Of a DNA stretch of 40,233 nucleotides, positions 32,368 through 40,233 are shown in pieces. A program made the translations under genes and the position numbers. The notes below the pieces were generated by a model, which did no database searches, was not told the DNA's origin, and saw only the letters and a program-made list of their open reading frames with translations. The DNA is from Candidatus Omnitrophota bacterium. GTDB lineage: Bacteria; Omnitrophota; Gorgyraeia; Zapsychrales; JANLHA01. Position 1 is the first letter of the stretch. Each line of letters opens with the position of its first letter. Where the stretch lies: the NCBI GenBank assembly GCA_029560465.1, contig JAKQKX010000044.1, positions 1 to 40,233 on the forward strand, in the 5' to 3' direction.

Positions 32368-33222
32368 ATGGAATCCATCATTCGAAAAGCCGGAGTTTTG
32401 GTTGAGGCCATCCCTTATATCCACGCCTTCCGGCGAAAAGTTTTTGTCATTAAATACGGCGGGAGCATCCTTGATAACGACGCGATCCGGAAATACGTGC
32501 TGGAAGACATCGTTTTCCTCAGTTACGTGGGCATCCGCATTATCCTTGTGCACGGCGGGGGGCCGTTTATCAGTACGCGGCTGAAAGAAAGCGGGATCAA
32601 GCCGGTGTTTCACGACGGGATCCGCGTCACGGACCGCCACACCCTTAACATCGTTTCCGAGGAGCTTGATAAACTTAATAAAAAAATCGTATCGGAGATC
32701 AAAGAATTAAAGGGCGACGCCACGGGACTGAAGGGCCAGGAGAACATTATTCACGTTGAAAAGAAACGGGCGGCACAGGAACTGGGGTTCGTTGGAACGA
32801 TAAAAACGATTGAAAAAAAAGCGATCCAGGAACACCTCCGGCGCGGCCGGATCACCGTGATTTCGCCGATGGGTATCAGCGTTCAGCGCCAGACCCATAA
32901 CGTGAATGCCGATGAAGTCGCCAGTGCGATCGCGTCTTCCATGAAGGCGGAAAAACTTGTCCTCTTGACGAACGTGACAGGCGTGATGCGGAAAGCCGAT
33001 AACCCGGAATCCCTGATCTCCACCCTGCAAGCCGATGAAATTGAAAACCTGATTAAGGAAAAAATTATCGAGGGCGGGATGATCCCCAAAGTGGAATCCG
33101 GCCTCAAAGCGCTTCTAGGCGGCGTCAAGAAAACCCATATTATCGACGCAAGGCTGCGGCATGCGTTACTGCTGGAAATCTTTACTGACCGTGGTATCGG
33201 AACCCAAATCATAAAGAAATAA
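32368..33222 (+). CDS. argB: Acetylglutamate kinase
   Basis: 284-residue amino-acid kinase. FVIKYGGSILDN (phosphate loop), LVHGGGPFISTRL, FHDGIRVTD, NIVSEELDKLNKKIVSEI, VNADEVASAIASSM, LLTNVTGVM and EGGMIPKVESGL match the family. The N-terminal helix before KYGG is long, as in arginine-inhibited hexameric forms, so feedback control by arginine is plausible. 23 nt after argJ, 9 nt before argD. Confidence 0.96.
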   Translation: MESIIRKAGVLVEAIPYIHAFRRKVFVIKYGGSILDNDAIRKYVLEDIVFLSYVGIRIILVHGGGPFISTRLKESGIKPVFHDGIRVTDRHTLNIVSEELDKLNKKIVSEIKELKGDATGLKGQENIIHVEKKRAAQELGFVGTIKTIEKKAIQEHLRRGRITVISPMGISVQRQTHNVNADEVASAIASSMKAEKLVLLTNVTGVMRKADNPESLISTLQADEIENLIKEKIIEGGMIPKVESGLKALLGGVKKTHIIDARLRHALLLEIFTDRGIGTQIIKK

Positions 33223-33231
33223 AGGCGCGCG

Positions 33232-34425
33232 ATGAAAAAAAACGAAATCTTTCAAACTTACGAGCAATGCATTCTGAACACGTACACCCGGATGCCTGTC
33301 ATTTTTGTTAAAGGCAAAGGGATGATGTTAGAAGATCTCTCCGGGAAAAAATATCTCGATTTTTTCCCTGGATGGGGGGTCAACAGCGTTGGACACTGCC
33401 ATCCCAAAGTGATGGCCGCGGTCCGGGACCAAATCGGCAAACTGATCCATATCCCCAACAACCTCTACCATCCCGCGCAAGCCCAGTGCGCCCGAGAAAT
33501 TATCCGGACGTCTTTCGCCGGGAAAGTGTTCTTTTGCAATTCCGGGGCGGAAGCCTGTGAAGCCGCCATTAAATTCGCCCGGGCCTATGGACAGAAAAAA
33601 CGTTTTGAAATCATCACAATGAAAAATTCCTTTCACGGCCGGACGCTGGGCGCCTTAACCGCGACCGGGCAGACAAAATACCAGGATGGGTTTGCCCCTT
33701 TGCCCGAAGGGTTTAAGACTGTCCCCTTTAACGATCTTCAAGCCGTTGCCGAGGCCCTCACGGAAAAAACAATCGCCGTGATCCTGGAGTTGGTCCAGGG
33801 GGAAGGCGGGATCAACATCGCCAGCAAAGACTATATTCAGGGACTCCGCAAACTCTGCGATGAAAAAGATATCCTGCTTTTCTTTGATGAAGTCCAAACG
33901 GGAATAGGCCGCACGGGAGAAATGTACGCCTTTAAACATTACAATGTGCGGCCGGATGGCATGATGCTGGCTAAAGCCTTGGGGGGCGGATTACCCATCG
34001 GCGCGCTGGTCATCCAAAGCGGCATCGCGGATACGTTTAAACCCGGGATGCACGCGTCCACCTTCGGGGGCAGCCCTCTGGTGTGCAAAGCCGCCCTGGG
34101 AGTATTTAAAGCCATTTATTCGCAAAAAATGTTGCAAAACACCAAAAAAATGGGAAAATTCATATTGCGTGAATTATCCCTGCTTAAAGAGAAATATGCG
34201 ATCATTCGTGACGTGCGTGGCCTTGGCCTCATGATAGGAGTTGAACTTTCCGTGCCCGGGCAAGCCATTGTCCAATCATGTTTTGAAAAAGGACTCCTGA
34301 TCAACTGCACCCATCAAAATGTTCTACGGCTGATGCCAGCTCTTAATGTCACCGAAAAACAAGCTAAAAAAGCGATCGCTATCCTTGATAAAGCCTTTTG
34401 CGAACTCGGCGGAGGGGCGTCATGA
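33232..34425 (+). CDS. argD: Acetylornithine aminotransferase
   Basis: Class III PLP aminotransferase of arginine synthesis. YLDFFPGWGVNSVGHCHPKV, FCNSGAEACEAAIKFAR, the NSFHGRTLGALTATGQ block, LLFFDEVQTGIGRTG and the PLP lysine in MMLAKALGGGLPIGAL. 397 residues. It may also serve as the succinyldiaminopimelate aminotransferase of lysine synthesis, as E. coli ArgD does; no separate dapC or dapL was seen here. Its stop overlaps the argF start (ATGA). Confidence 0.95.
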   Translation: MKKNEIFQTYEQCILNTYTRMPVIFVKGKGMMLEDLSGKKYLDFFPGWGVNSVGHCHPKVMAAVRDQIGKLIHIPNNLYHPAQAQCAREIIRTSFAGKVFFCNSGAEACEAAIKFARAYGQKKRFEIITMKNSFHGRTLGALTATGQTKYQDGFAPLPEGFKTVPFNDLQAVAEALTEKTIAVILELVQGEGGINIASKDYIQGLRKLCDEKDILLFFDEVQTGIGRTGEMYAFKHYNVRPDGMMLAKALGGGLPIGALVIQSGIADTFKPGMHASTFGGSPLVCKAALGVFKAIYSQKMLQNTKKMGKFILRELSLLKEKYAIIRDVRGLGLMIGVELSVPGQAIVQSCFEKGLLINCTHQNVLRLMPALNVTEKQAKKAIAILDKAFCELGGGAS

Positions 34426-35336
34426 AAAAAGACCTTTTAAGTATCCATGACCTTAAAAACGAGGAGATCCATTATTTGCTCAAAGAGGCGGTCCGGCTGA
34501 AAGCGGACCGTCATGGCGGATCGTCCATCTTGAAGGATAAAACCGTGGCCCTCATTTTTCAAAAACCGTCCAACCGTACCCGCGTCTCTTTTGAGGTCGG
34601 GATTCACCAATTGGGCGGGAAATGCCTTTACCTTGGCCCGGGCGAGATCAACCTTGGAAAAAGAGAATCAACGTCGGACGTGGCCGCAACGTTATCCCGT
34701 TACTTAGACGGCATCGTGGCCAGGACGTTCAAACATGACGATATCGTGGAGTTAAGCCGGACGGCGAGCATCCCCATCATAAACGGGTTATCGGATTTAT
34801 ATCACCCTTGCCAGGCCCTCGCGGATCTTATGTCCATCCAGGAAAAATTCTCCGAACTTCAAGGATTAAAACTGGCTTATATTGGTGACGGCAACAACGT
34901 GTGCCACTCCTTGATATTGGGGTGCGCGAAAGTCGGGATGAACGTCAGCGTGGCAACCCCGCCGGGATATGAACCGGATTCAGGGATCCTCGCCATGGCG
35001 CAAAACGAATCACGGCAGTTTAACGCCTCTGTCACCTTGACCCATTGCCCGCAGGAGGCGGCCCAAGGCGCCCATGTGATCTATACGGATGTGTGGACCA
35101 GCATGGGGCAGGAGGAAGAACACGCCGCCCGATTGAAAATATTCCACGATTTTCAGGTCAACACCGCGCTGATTTCAAAAGCGCACGATCACTGCGTTTT
35201 TATGCACTGCCTGCCGGCGCACCGAGGCGAAGAAGTGACGGCCGAGGTGATCGACGGCCCGCGATCCATCGTGTTTGACCAGGCGGAAAACAGGTTGCAT
35301 ATACAAAAAGCGATTTTATTATTTATTTTTTCTTAA
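34422..35336 (+). CDS. argF: Ornithine carbamoyltransferase
   Basis: 304 residues. The carbamoyl-phosphate motif reads KPSNRTRVSFEVG, then HPCQALADLMSIQE, YIGDGNNVCHSLI and HCLPAHRGEEVT with the ornithine-side cysteine. The gene starts at ATG 34422, overlapping argD by 4 nt, with GGCGGAGGGG as ribosome site; the frame opening at 34398 is not needed. Converts ornithine and carbamoyl phosphate to citrulline. Confidence 0.96.
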   Translation: MKKDLLSIHDLKNEEIHYLLKEAVRLKADRHGGSSILKDKTVALIFQKPSNRTRVSFEVGIHQLGGKCLYLGPGEINLGKRESTSDVAATLSRYLDGIVARTFKHDDIVELSRTASIPIINGLSDLYHPCQALADLMSIQEKFSELQGLKLAYIGDGNNVCHSLILGCAKVGMNVSVATPPGYEPDSGILAMAQNESRQFNASVTLTHCPQEAAQGAHVIYTDVWTSMGQEEEHAARLKIFHDFQVNTALISKAHDHCVFMHCLPAHRGEEVTAEVIDGPRSIVFDQAENRLHIQKAILLFIFS

Positions 35337-35357
35337 TTAAACCCGGGAGAAGACACA

Positions 35358-36527
35358 ATGAAGAAAGTCGTATTGGCCTATTCAGGAGGCCTGGACACGT
35401 CCTGCGCGATCAAATGGCTAACCGACCGCGATTATAAGGTCATCGCGTTCATTGCCGACATAGGGCAAAATGAAGATTTCCAGATGATCAAACAACGGGC
35501 CCTCAAAACAGGGGCTTCCAAAATTTACGTTTTAAATCTCCAGAAAGAATTCGTGCAGGATTATGTGTTCCCCGCTTTAAAAGCCGGGGCGATCTATGAA
35601 AATAAATACCTGTTGGCGACAGCCCTGTCCCGGCCGCTCATCGCCAAACACCTCGTTGAGATCGCCCAAAAAGAAAACGCGACGGCGGTCGCCCACGGGT
35701 GCACCGGCAAAGGCAATGACCAGGTCCGGTTTGAAACCACGGTGTCTATTCTTAATCCCAAACTTGAACAGATCGCGCCATTGCGTATTTGGGAATTCAA
35801 AACACGGGAACAGGAGATCGAATACGCGCTCCGTCAGAAAATTCCCGTTGATGTTACAAAAAAAAGCCCCTACAGTATCGATAAAAACCTTTACGGACGC
35901 AGCATTGAATGCGGGGTGCTCGAAGACCCATGGACGGAACCTCCGGAAGAGATTTACCAGATGACCAAGAGCCCGCAGGCAGCACCGCAAAAGCCGGAAC
36001 AGATTGAAATCAGTTTTGTGAAAGGGCTTCCGGCCAAACTCAACGGGAAATCACTTACCCCGGTCGCCATGATCCAAACCCTGAACGCCATCGGCGGCCG
36101 CCACGGGATAGGGCGGGTGGATGCGGTTGAAAACCGTCTGGTGGGGATTAAATCAAGGGAAATTTACGAAAATCCCGCAGGCACCATGTTACATTTAGCC
36201 CACCAGGAGCTGGAATACCTGGTCCTAGACAGGGAAACGCTTCATTTTAAGCATGTGCTGGCTTATAAATATGCCGAAATAGTCTACTACGGATTATGGG
36301 AAACTCCGATGAAAAAACAGCTTGATGCGCTGATCTCCCAAACCCAGGAAGAGTTAACCGGAACCATCCGCCTCAAACTGTACAAGGGGAACTGCACAGT
36401 GACGGGCCGGAAATCCCCGTTCTCACGCTACAAGATTGAATTGGCCACTTACGGGGACAAAGACGTCTTTAACCAACAACTCGCGGAAGGCTTTAACCGG
36501 CTATGGAGCCTGCCATACCAGCGCTAA
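35358..36527 (+). CDS. argG: Argininosuccinate synthase
   Basis: 389 residues. The PP-loop is LAYSGGLDTSCAIKWL at the N-terminus; AHGCTGKGNDQVRFE, PYSIDKNLYGRSIECG and GRHGIGRVDAVENRLVGIKSREIYE are family blocks. Joins citrulline and aspartate with ATP. Follows argF by 21 nt and precedes argH by 16 nt. Confidence 0.97.
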   Translation: MKKVVLAYSGGLDTSCAIKWLTDRDYKVIAFIADIGQNEDFQMIKQRALKTGASKIYVLNLQKEFVQDYVFPALKAGAIYENKYLLATALSRPLIAKHLVEIAQKENATAVAHGCTGKGNDQVRFETTVSILNPKLEQIAPLRIWEFKTREQEIEYALRQKIPVDVTKKSPYSIDKNLYGRSIECGVLEDPWTEPPEEIYQMTKSPQAAPQKPEQIEISFVKGLPAKLNGKSLTPVAMIQTLNAIGGRHGIGRVDAVENRLVGIKSREIYENPAGTMLHLAHQELEYLVLDRETLHFKHVLAYKYAEIVYYGLWETPMKKQLDALISQTQEELTGTIRLKLYKGNCTVTGRKSPFSRYKIELATYGDKDVFNQQLAEGFNRLWSLPYQR

Positions 36528-36543
36528 ATCAAGAGAGGTTCGC

Positions 36544-37899
36544 ATGAGCAAATTATGGGGAGGACGTTTTTCTAAGGCCACCGACGCGACCGTGGAACAG
36601 TTCACCCGGTCCATCCATTATGACCAACAGCTCGCTAAGTTCGACTGTTGGGGATCCCTCGCTCATATTCACGTGTTAAAACAAGCCGGGCTCCTGAAAC
36701 AGCAGGAATTCCATCAACTGCAAACAGGGTTGAATAAAATCCTGGAGATGATTGAGAAAGGGACGTTCAAGCCTGAGCCGGCTTTTGAGGATATCCATTC
36801 CTATATCCAGAGCCTCCTGGAGAAACCCGGATTCGCGGGAAGCGCAGCCTTAAAGTTGCATACATGCCGGTCTCGCAATGACCAGGTGGTGCTGGACACA
36901 AAATGGTATTGCCTGGAACAACTTTTAATGACCGAGAAAAATCTGCTGGCGTACATGAAAGGCCTGCACCAATTAGGGCAGCGGTACGCCCGGGTCATTA
37001 TGCCCGGATTTACCCATATGCAGCACGCGATTCCGGTCGCGTTCCCGCTTTATTGTGACGCTTTTATTCAAATGGCGGAACGCGACGAGGACCGTTTGCT
37101 GAGAATTTACAACAATATCCAATTAACAATGGGGTCCGGAGCGCTGGCCGGGACATTCCTTCCCGCGGCGTTTTACAGCCAGACAATCCATCCGGAATGG
37201 GAGAAAGATATTTCCCCGGCGACAAATTCCATGGATACCGTGAGCGACCGGGATTTTATCATAGAAACTTTATCCGGCCTGGCCATCATCGGCATGCATT
37301 TGTCCCGCTTATCAGAAGACCTGATCCTGTGGGCCACAACGGAATTCGGGTTCGCCGAATTATCCGACGCCTTCTGTACCGGAAGCTCGCTGATGCCCCA
37401 GAAAAAAAATCCGGACGTGCTGGAGCTCATCCGCGGATACACCGGCCGGCTGTACGGCAACCTGGTCAGCGTTCTTGTCGTTATGAAAGGGCTCCCCATG
37501 ACCTATAACCGGGACATGCAACTGGATAAAGAGCCGTTATTCGATTCATTTCGAATTGTCCAGGACAGCCTGAAGGTCTTGGCCCCCTTGCTGGACAACA
37601 TTCAACTGAAAGAAGATCATATCCGAAAACATCTGGATGACGAATCCCTATACGCCACGGATATGGCGGACTATTTGGTTCAAAATAACGTGCCTTTTAA
37701 ACAGGCCCATCAGCTGATCGGGCAGCTGATCCAGCTTAAGAACACCTCCGGCACGGACATCAAAAGGATGGAAGACCAGGAGCTCAAAAAAATTCATCCC
37801 TTGTTGAGCCATAAAATCATCCAGGATATTTTAAACCCAGAGAAATCCGTGAAAGCCAAGAAATCCCTTAAAAAAAGGAAAACAAGTTTCCATGCATGA
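36544..37899 (+). CDS. argH: Argininosuccinate lyase
   Basis: 451 residues from ATG 36544 (AAGAGAGG upstream); the open frame starting at 36436 lies inside argG and is rejected. Begins SKLWGGRFSKATDATVEQF. Fumarase-superfamily motifs: HTCRSRNDQV, GFTHMQHAIPV, and the signature GSSLMPQKKNPD carrying the catalytic serine. Releases arginine and fumarate. The last codons overlap lysA by 8 nt, so lysine and arginine genes are translationally linked. Confidence 0.97.
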   Translation: MSKLWGGRFSKATDATVEQFTRSIHYDQQLAKFDCWGSLAHIHVLKQAGLLKQQEFHQLQTGLNKILEMIEKGTFKPEPAFEDIHSYIQSLLEKPGFAGSAALKLHTCRSRNDQVVLDTKWYCLEQLLMTEKNLLAYMKGLHQLGQRYARVIMPGFTHMQHAIPVAFPLYCDAFIQMAERDEDRLLRIYNNIQLTMGSGALAGTFLPAAFYSQTIHPEWEKDISPATNSMDTVSDRDFIIETLSGLAIIGMHLSRLSEDLILWATTEFGFAELSDAFCTGSSLMPQKKNPDVLELIRGYTGRLYGNLVSVLVVMKGLPMTYNRDMQLDKEPLFDSFRIVQDSLKVLAPLLDNIQLKEDHIRKHLDDESLYATDMADYLVQNNVPFKQAHQLIGQLIQLKNTSGTDIKRMEDQELKKIHPLLSHKIIQDILNPEKSVKAKKSLKKRKTSFHA

Positions 37900-39145
37900 C
37901 TTTCATTTTCAAAATAATGAATTATACTGCGAAAGGCTCCCCGTGTCCGATATCGCGCGGGCCACAGGCACACCGTTTTATCTTTACAGTTATAAAACGC
38001 TGACCGATCATTTTCAAAAAATCCAGAACGCTTTTGCCGCCGTAGCCCCAGTCATCTGTTTCGCCATGAAAGCGAACGGCAACCTCGCGGTCCTCAAAGC
38101 CCTCGTCAACGCCGGTGCGGGCCTGGACATCGTGTCCGGTGGGGAACTCCAAAAAGCCCTGAAAGTTCAGGCGGACCCGCGCAAAATTGTGTTTGCTTCG
38201 GTTGGAAAAACCGATGAAGAAATCCGGGCCGCTCTCCGGGCGGGGATCCTGTTCTTCAATGTTGAGTCTGCCGCGGAACTGGACCGGATCAACCATATCG
38301 CCAAGGGAGAAAACATGTCCGCGCCAATAGCGATCCGCATCAACCCGGACGTGGAGGCGACCACCCATGAATTCATCACCACCGGGACCTTAAAAAACAA
38401 ATTCGGTATTGATTTAACGTCGGCCCGGGAGCTGTTAAGGAAATCCGGGACCCTGTCTCATACCCGGATCATAGGCCTGCATATTCATATCGGCTCACAA
38501 ATCGTAACCAGCGAACCGTTCATTAAAGCGATCACGCGCATGACCAATTTTATTGAAGAGCTCCGGGCCGAAAACATCCCTATCGAATACCTCGACATCG
38601 GCGGGGGGCTTGGGATCATCTATAAAGATGAAAAACCCCAGACCGCCCAGGAGTTTGCCGAAGCTGTGCTGCCCTGCCTGAAGAAGACCGGCCTTAAAAT
38701 TGTAATGGAGCCGGGACGCTTTATCGCGGGGAACGCCGGCATTTTTGTCACCAAAGTCCTGTACTTCAAAGATAACGGGTACAAAAAATTCCTGATCGTT
38801 GACGGAGGGATGAACGATCTCATCCGCCCGTCTTTTTACGGGGCCTATCATGAGATCGTGCCCGTCCAGGGATCGCAGGAACCGACCGTGCAGTTGGATG
38901 TCGTAGGGCCGATTTGCGAAAGCGGGGATTTTCTGGGCAAAGCCCGGCAGCTGCCCATGTTAGCCCCCGGGGAATTGCTCGCGGTCATGAGTGCCGGAGC
39001 TTACGGTTTTGTGATGTCCAGCAACTACAATGCCCGTTGCCGGGTCCCGGAAATCATGGTCAAAGGAGACCAGTTCGCCGTTGTCAAAGAACGGGAAACT
39101 TTTGAAGACCTGATCCGGGGGGAAACAATTCCGGAATTTTTATAA
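37892..39145 (+). CDS. lysA: Diaminopimelate decarboxylase
   Basis: 417-residue fold-III PLP enzyme that makes lysine from meso-DAP. FYLYSYKTL, the PLP lysine in ICFAMKANGNLAVLK, HIHIGSQI, DIGGGLGI, EPGRFIAGNAG, the substrate cysteine in GPICESGDFLGK, and the terminal YNARCRVPEIMV. The ATG at 37892 lies inside argH. Last decarboxylation step of the DAP route whose other genes (dapF, dapA) follow. Confidence 0.97.
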   Translation: MHDFHFQNNELYCERLPVSDIARATGTPFYLYSYKTLTDHFQKIQNAFAAVAPVICFAMKANGNLAVLKALVNAGAGLDIVSGGELQKALKVQADPRKIVFASVGKTDEEIRAALRAGILFFNVESAAELDRINHIAKGENMSAPIAIRINPDVEATTHEFITTGTLKNKFGIDLTSARELLRKSGTLSHTRIIGLHIHIGSQIVTSEPFIKAITRMTNFIEELRAENIPIEYLDIGGGLGIIYKDEKPQTAQEFAEAVLPCLKKTGLKIVMEPGRFIAGNAGIFVTKVLYFKDNGYKKFLIVDGGMNDLIRPSFYGAYHEIVPVQGSQEPTVQLDVVGPICESGDFLGKARQLPMLAPGELLAVMSAGAYGFVMSSNYNARCRVPEIMVKGDQFAVVKERETFEDLIRGETIPEFL

Positions 39146-39176
39146 TACCGGAAAGGCTTAACAAAACGGAGAAAAA

Positions 39177-40004
39177 ATGCCTCCAAAAACCATAGATTTT
39201 GTTAAAATGTCCGGCGCGGGCAATGACTTTCTCGTGCTCGAATCCCCGAAAGGGGCGGCGCTCAAGAAATTGGCAACAGCCATGTGCGACCGCACAAACG
39301 GGATCGGGGCGGACGGACTGCTCGTCCTCGGGCCGTCCCGTAAAGCGGCCTACCGGATGCGGATCATTAACGCAGACGGTTCGGAAGCTGAAATGTGCGG
39401 GAACGGAGCCCGCTGCCTGGCTGCGTATATCGCCCGGTATAAAAAAAAGGGACACGCGCCGTTTACCATGGAAACCCTGGCCGGCATTATTGACGCGGAG
39501 GCGGACAATGAACGGGCGCGCGTGCGTTTGAGCCCGCCGGCCGGTTACCGGCCGGACATCCCGATCCTTATTAATAAACGCCCTGTCACGGTGCACTTCA
39601 TCGATACCGGTGTCCCGCACATCGTTATCTATGTGGACACATTAAAAAACATCGATGTCAACCGGATCGCTCCCGCGTTTCGGTATCATAAGAAATTTAT
39701 GCCCCGGGGGACCAATGTGAATTTTGTGGAGCAGCTCAAACCCGGGCTCGTGGCCATACGCACGTATGAACGCGGGGTCGAAGCTGAGACAAAGGCCTGC
39801 GGGACAGGCAGCGTCGCGGCCGCCTTGGTCACGTACTTAAAAACGCATCCCGACCCCAAACACGTTGCCAAAGCCCGCATGGATGTCTTAACGCAAAGCG
39901 GCGAGGTGCTCAAGGTGATTTTTGACGTGACCGACGGCCAAGTGGAAAACGTCCATCTCAAGGGAAGCGCCCATTTTATCGCTCAAGGTCAATTTTTTAT
40001 TTAA
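39177..40004 (+). CDS. dapF: Diaminopimelate epimerase
   Basis: Interconverts LL- and meso-DAP without cofactor. The catalytic cysteine pair is seen in MCGNGARCLA and KACGTGSVAAA; KMSGAGNDFLV at the N-terminus and ERGVEAETKACG are typical. 275 residues. Ribosome site ACGGAG 5 nt before ATG. 31 nt after lysA. Supplies meso-DAP both to peptidoglycan and to LysA. Confidence 0.97.
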   Translation: MPPKTIDFVKMSGAGNDFLVLESPKGAALKKLATAMCDRTNGIGADGLLVLGPSRKAAYRMRIINADGSEAEMCGNGARCLAAYIARYKKKGHAPFTMETLAGIIDAEADNERARVRLSPPAGYRPDIPILINKRPVTVHFIDTGVPHIVIYVDTLKNIDVNRIAPAFRYHKKFMPRGTNVNFVEQLKPGLVAIRTYERGVEAETKACGTGSVAAALVTYLKTHPDPKHVAKARMDVLTQSGEVLKVIFDVTDGQVENVHLKGSAHFIAQGQFFI

Positions 40005-40008
40005 CTTC

Positions 40009-40023
40009 TCGGATTCAATCCGA
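40009..40023 (+). other. Small hairpin between dapF and dapA
   Basis: TCGGAT-TCA-ATCCGA, a 6-bp stem with a 3-nt loop just after the dapF stop and without a T-run. May tune or protect the transcript; function not shown. Confidence 0.3.
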
Positions 40024-40050
40024 AATCTTATTAAATAGGGGAGACGTGAA

Positions 40051-40233
40051 ATGATCAGTGGTTCCATTGTCGCAATTGTAACGCCTTTTAAGAACGGAAA
40101 AGTTGACGAACAAAAATTAAGAGAGCTGGTCGATTTTCAGATTCATAACGGCACCAACGGGATCGTCCCGTGCGGGACAACCGGTGAATCCCCGACTTTA
40201 TCCTACGAAGAGCACACCCGGGTCATCGAAATA
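40051..40233 (+). CDS. dapA: 4-hydroxy-tetrahydrodipicolinate synthase, 5' part
   Basis: The first 61 residues of DapA, cut by the window end. [16 protein letters not shown] and [19 protein letters not shown] are diagnostic; the T-T-G-E block binds pyruvate, and the Schiff-base lysine lies beyond the window. Ribosome site AGGGGAG about 8 nt upstream. Catalyses the first committed lysine step from aspartate semialdehyde. Confidence 0.95.
   Translation, partial: MISGSIVAIVTPFKNGKVDEQKLRELVDFQIHNGTNGIVPCGTTGESPTLSYEEHTRVIEI

Noticed and set aside
34560-34620. SNRTR instead of STRTR in the carbamoyl-phosphate loop of ArgF
   Set aside because: This variant is common in ornithine carbamoyltransferases, so it is not unusual.
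1-40233. tRNA, rRNA and CRISPR arrays
   Set aside because: No cloverleaf, rRNA core or regularly spaced direct repeats were found on reading; a tRNAscan-SE or CRISPR-finder run was not possible.

Overview
The window reads as a chromosomal segment of an uncultured, Gram-negative-type bacterium with moderately GC-rich coding DNA. The gene set and order (argCJBDF-argG-argH running into lysA-dapF-dapA; metX-metW; nfu-rrf2-sufBCDSU; leuB-asd-truA-rplM-rpsI) resemble Omnitrophota and neighbouring deep lineages such as Nitrospirota and Desulfobacterota. That placement is inferred from layout and residues only; no tree was built. No rRNA, tRNA or CRISPR array was seen.

Layout. 1-5.9 kb: miaB, nadA with its own promoter, metX-metW behind a consensus promoter, a 59-residue 4-oxalocrotonate tautomerase-like gene, and an L-2-hydroxyglutarate oxidase-like gene. 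5.9-12.4 kb: an iron-sulfur assembly operon behind a strong promoter: nfu, an Rrf2/IscR-type regulator with three cysteines, sufB, sufC, sufD, sufS, sufU. 12.4-16.1 kb: murB and ispH on the minus strand, head to head with ispG and a VOC-fold gene on the plus strand. The ispG and ispH promoters face each other.

16.1-18.6 kb is AT-rich and differs clearly from its surroundings. It holds a frameshifted small membrane ORF, an AbiH-family phage-defence gene and an unrecognised two-TM protein, and it ends at what looks like the start of an IS30-type transposase cut off by REP-like palindromes. This is the accessory part of the window and the best place to look for something new.

18.8-23.6 kb: a secreted TPR-like protein, a PHP histidinol phosphatase (minus), then a pterin operon folE - PTR1/FolM-like reductase - FolX/FolB-like aldolase - short folK, followed by fxsA and a secreted RlpA-like protein. 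23.7-26.1 kb: fabG, acpP and fabF, with a perfect 14-bp stem-loop between acpP and fabF. 26.2-30.1 kb: a leuB-type dehydrogenase, asd, truA, rplM and rpsI, ended by a clear intrinsic terminator. 30.1-40.2 kb: argC, argJ, argB, argD, argF, argG and argH, then lysA, dapF and the 5' end of dapA, all on the plus strand with short gaps or overlaps. The cell can therefore make arginine by the acetyl-recycling route and lysine through diaminopimelate from one long gene train whose likely promoter lies partly inside the preceding terminator.

Most of the window is ordinary biosynthesis. Several starts were moved inward from the longest open frame because a Shine-Dalgarno sequence or a promoter decides them; these cases are noted per gene.
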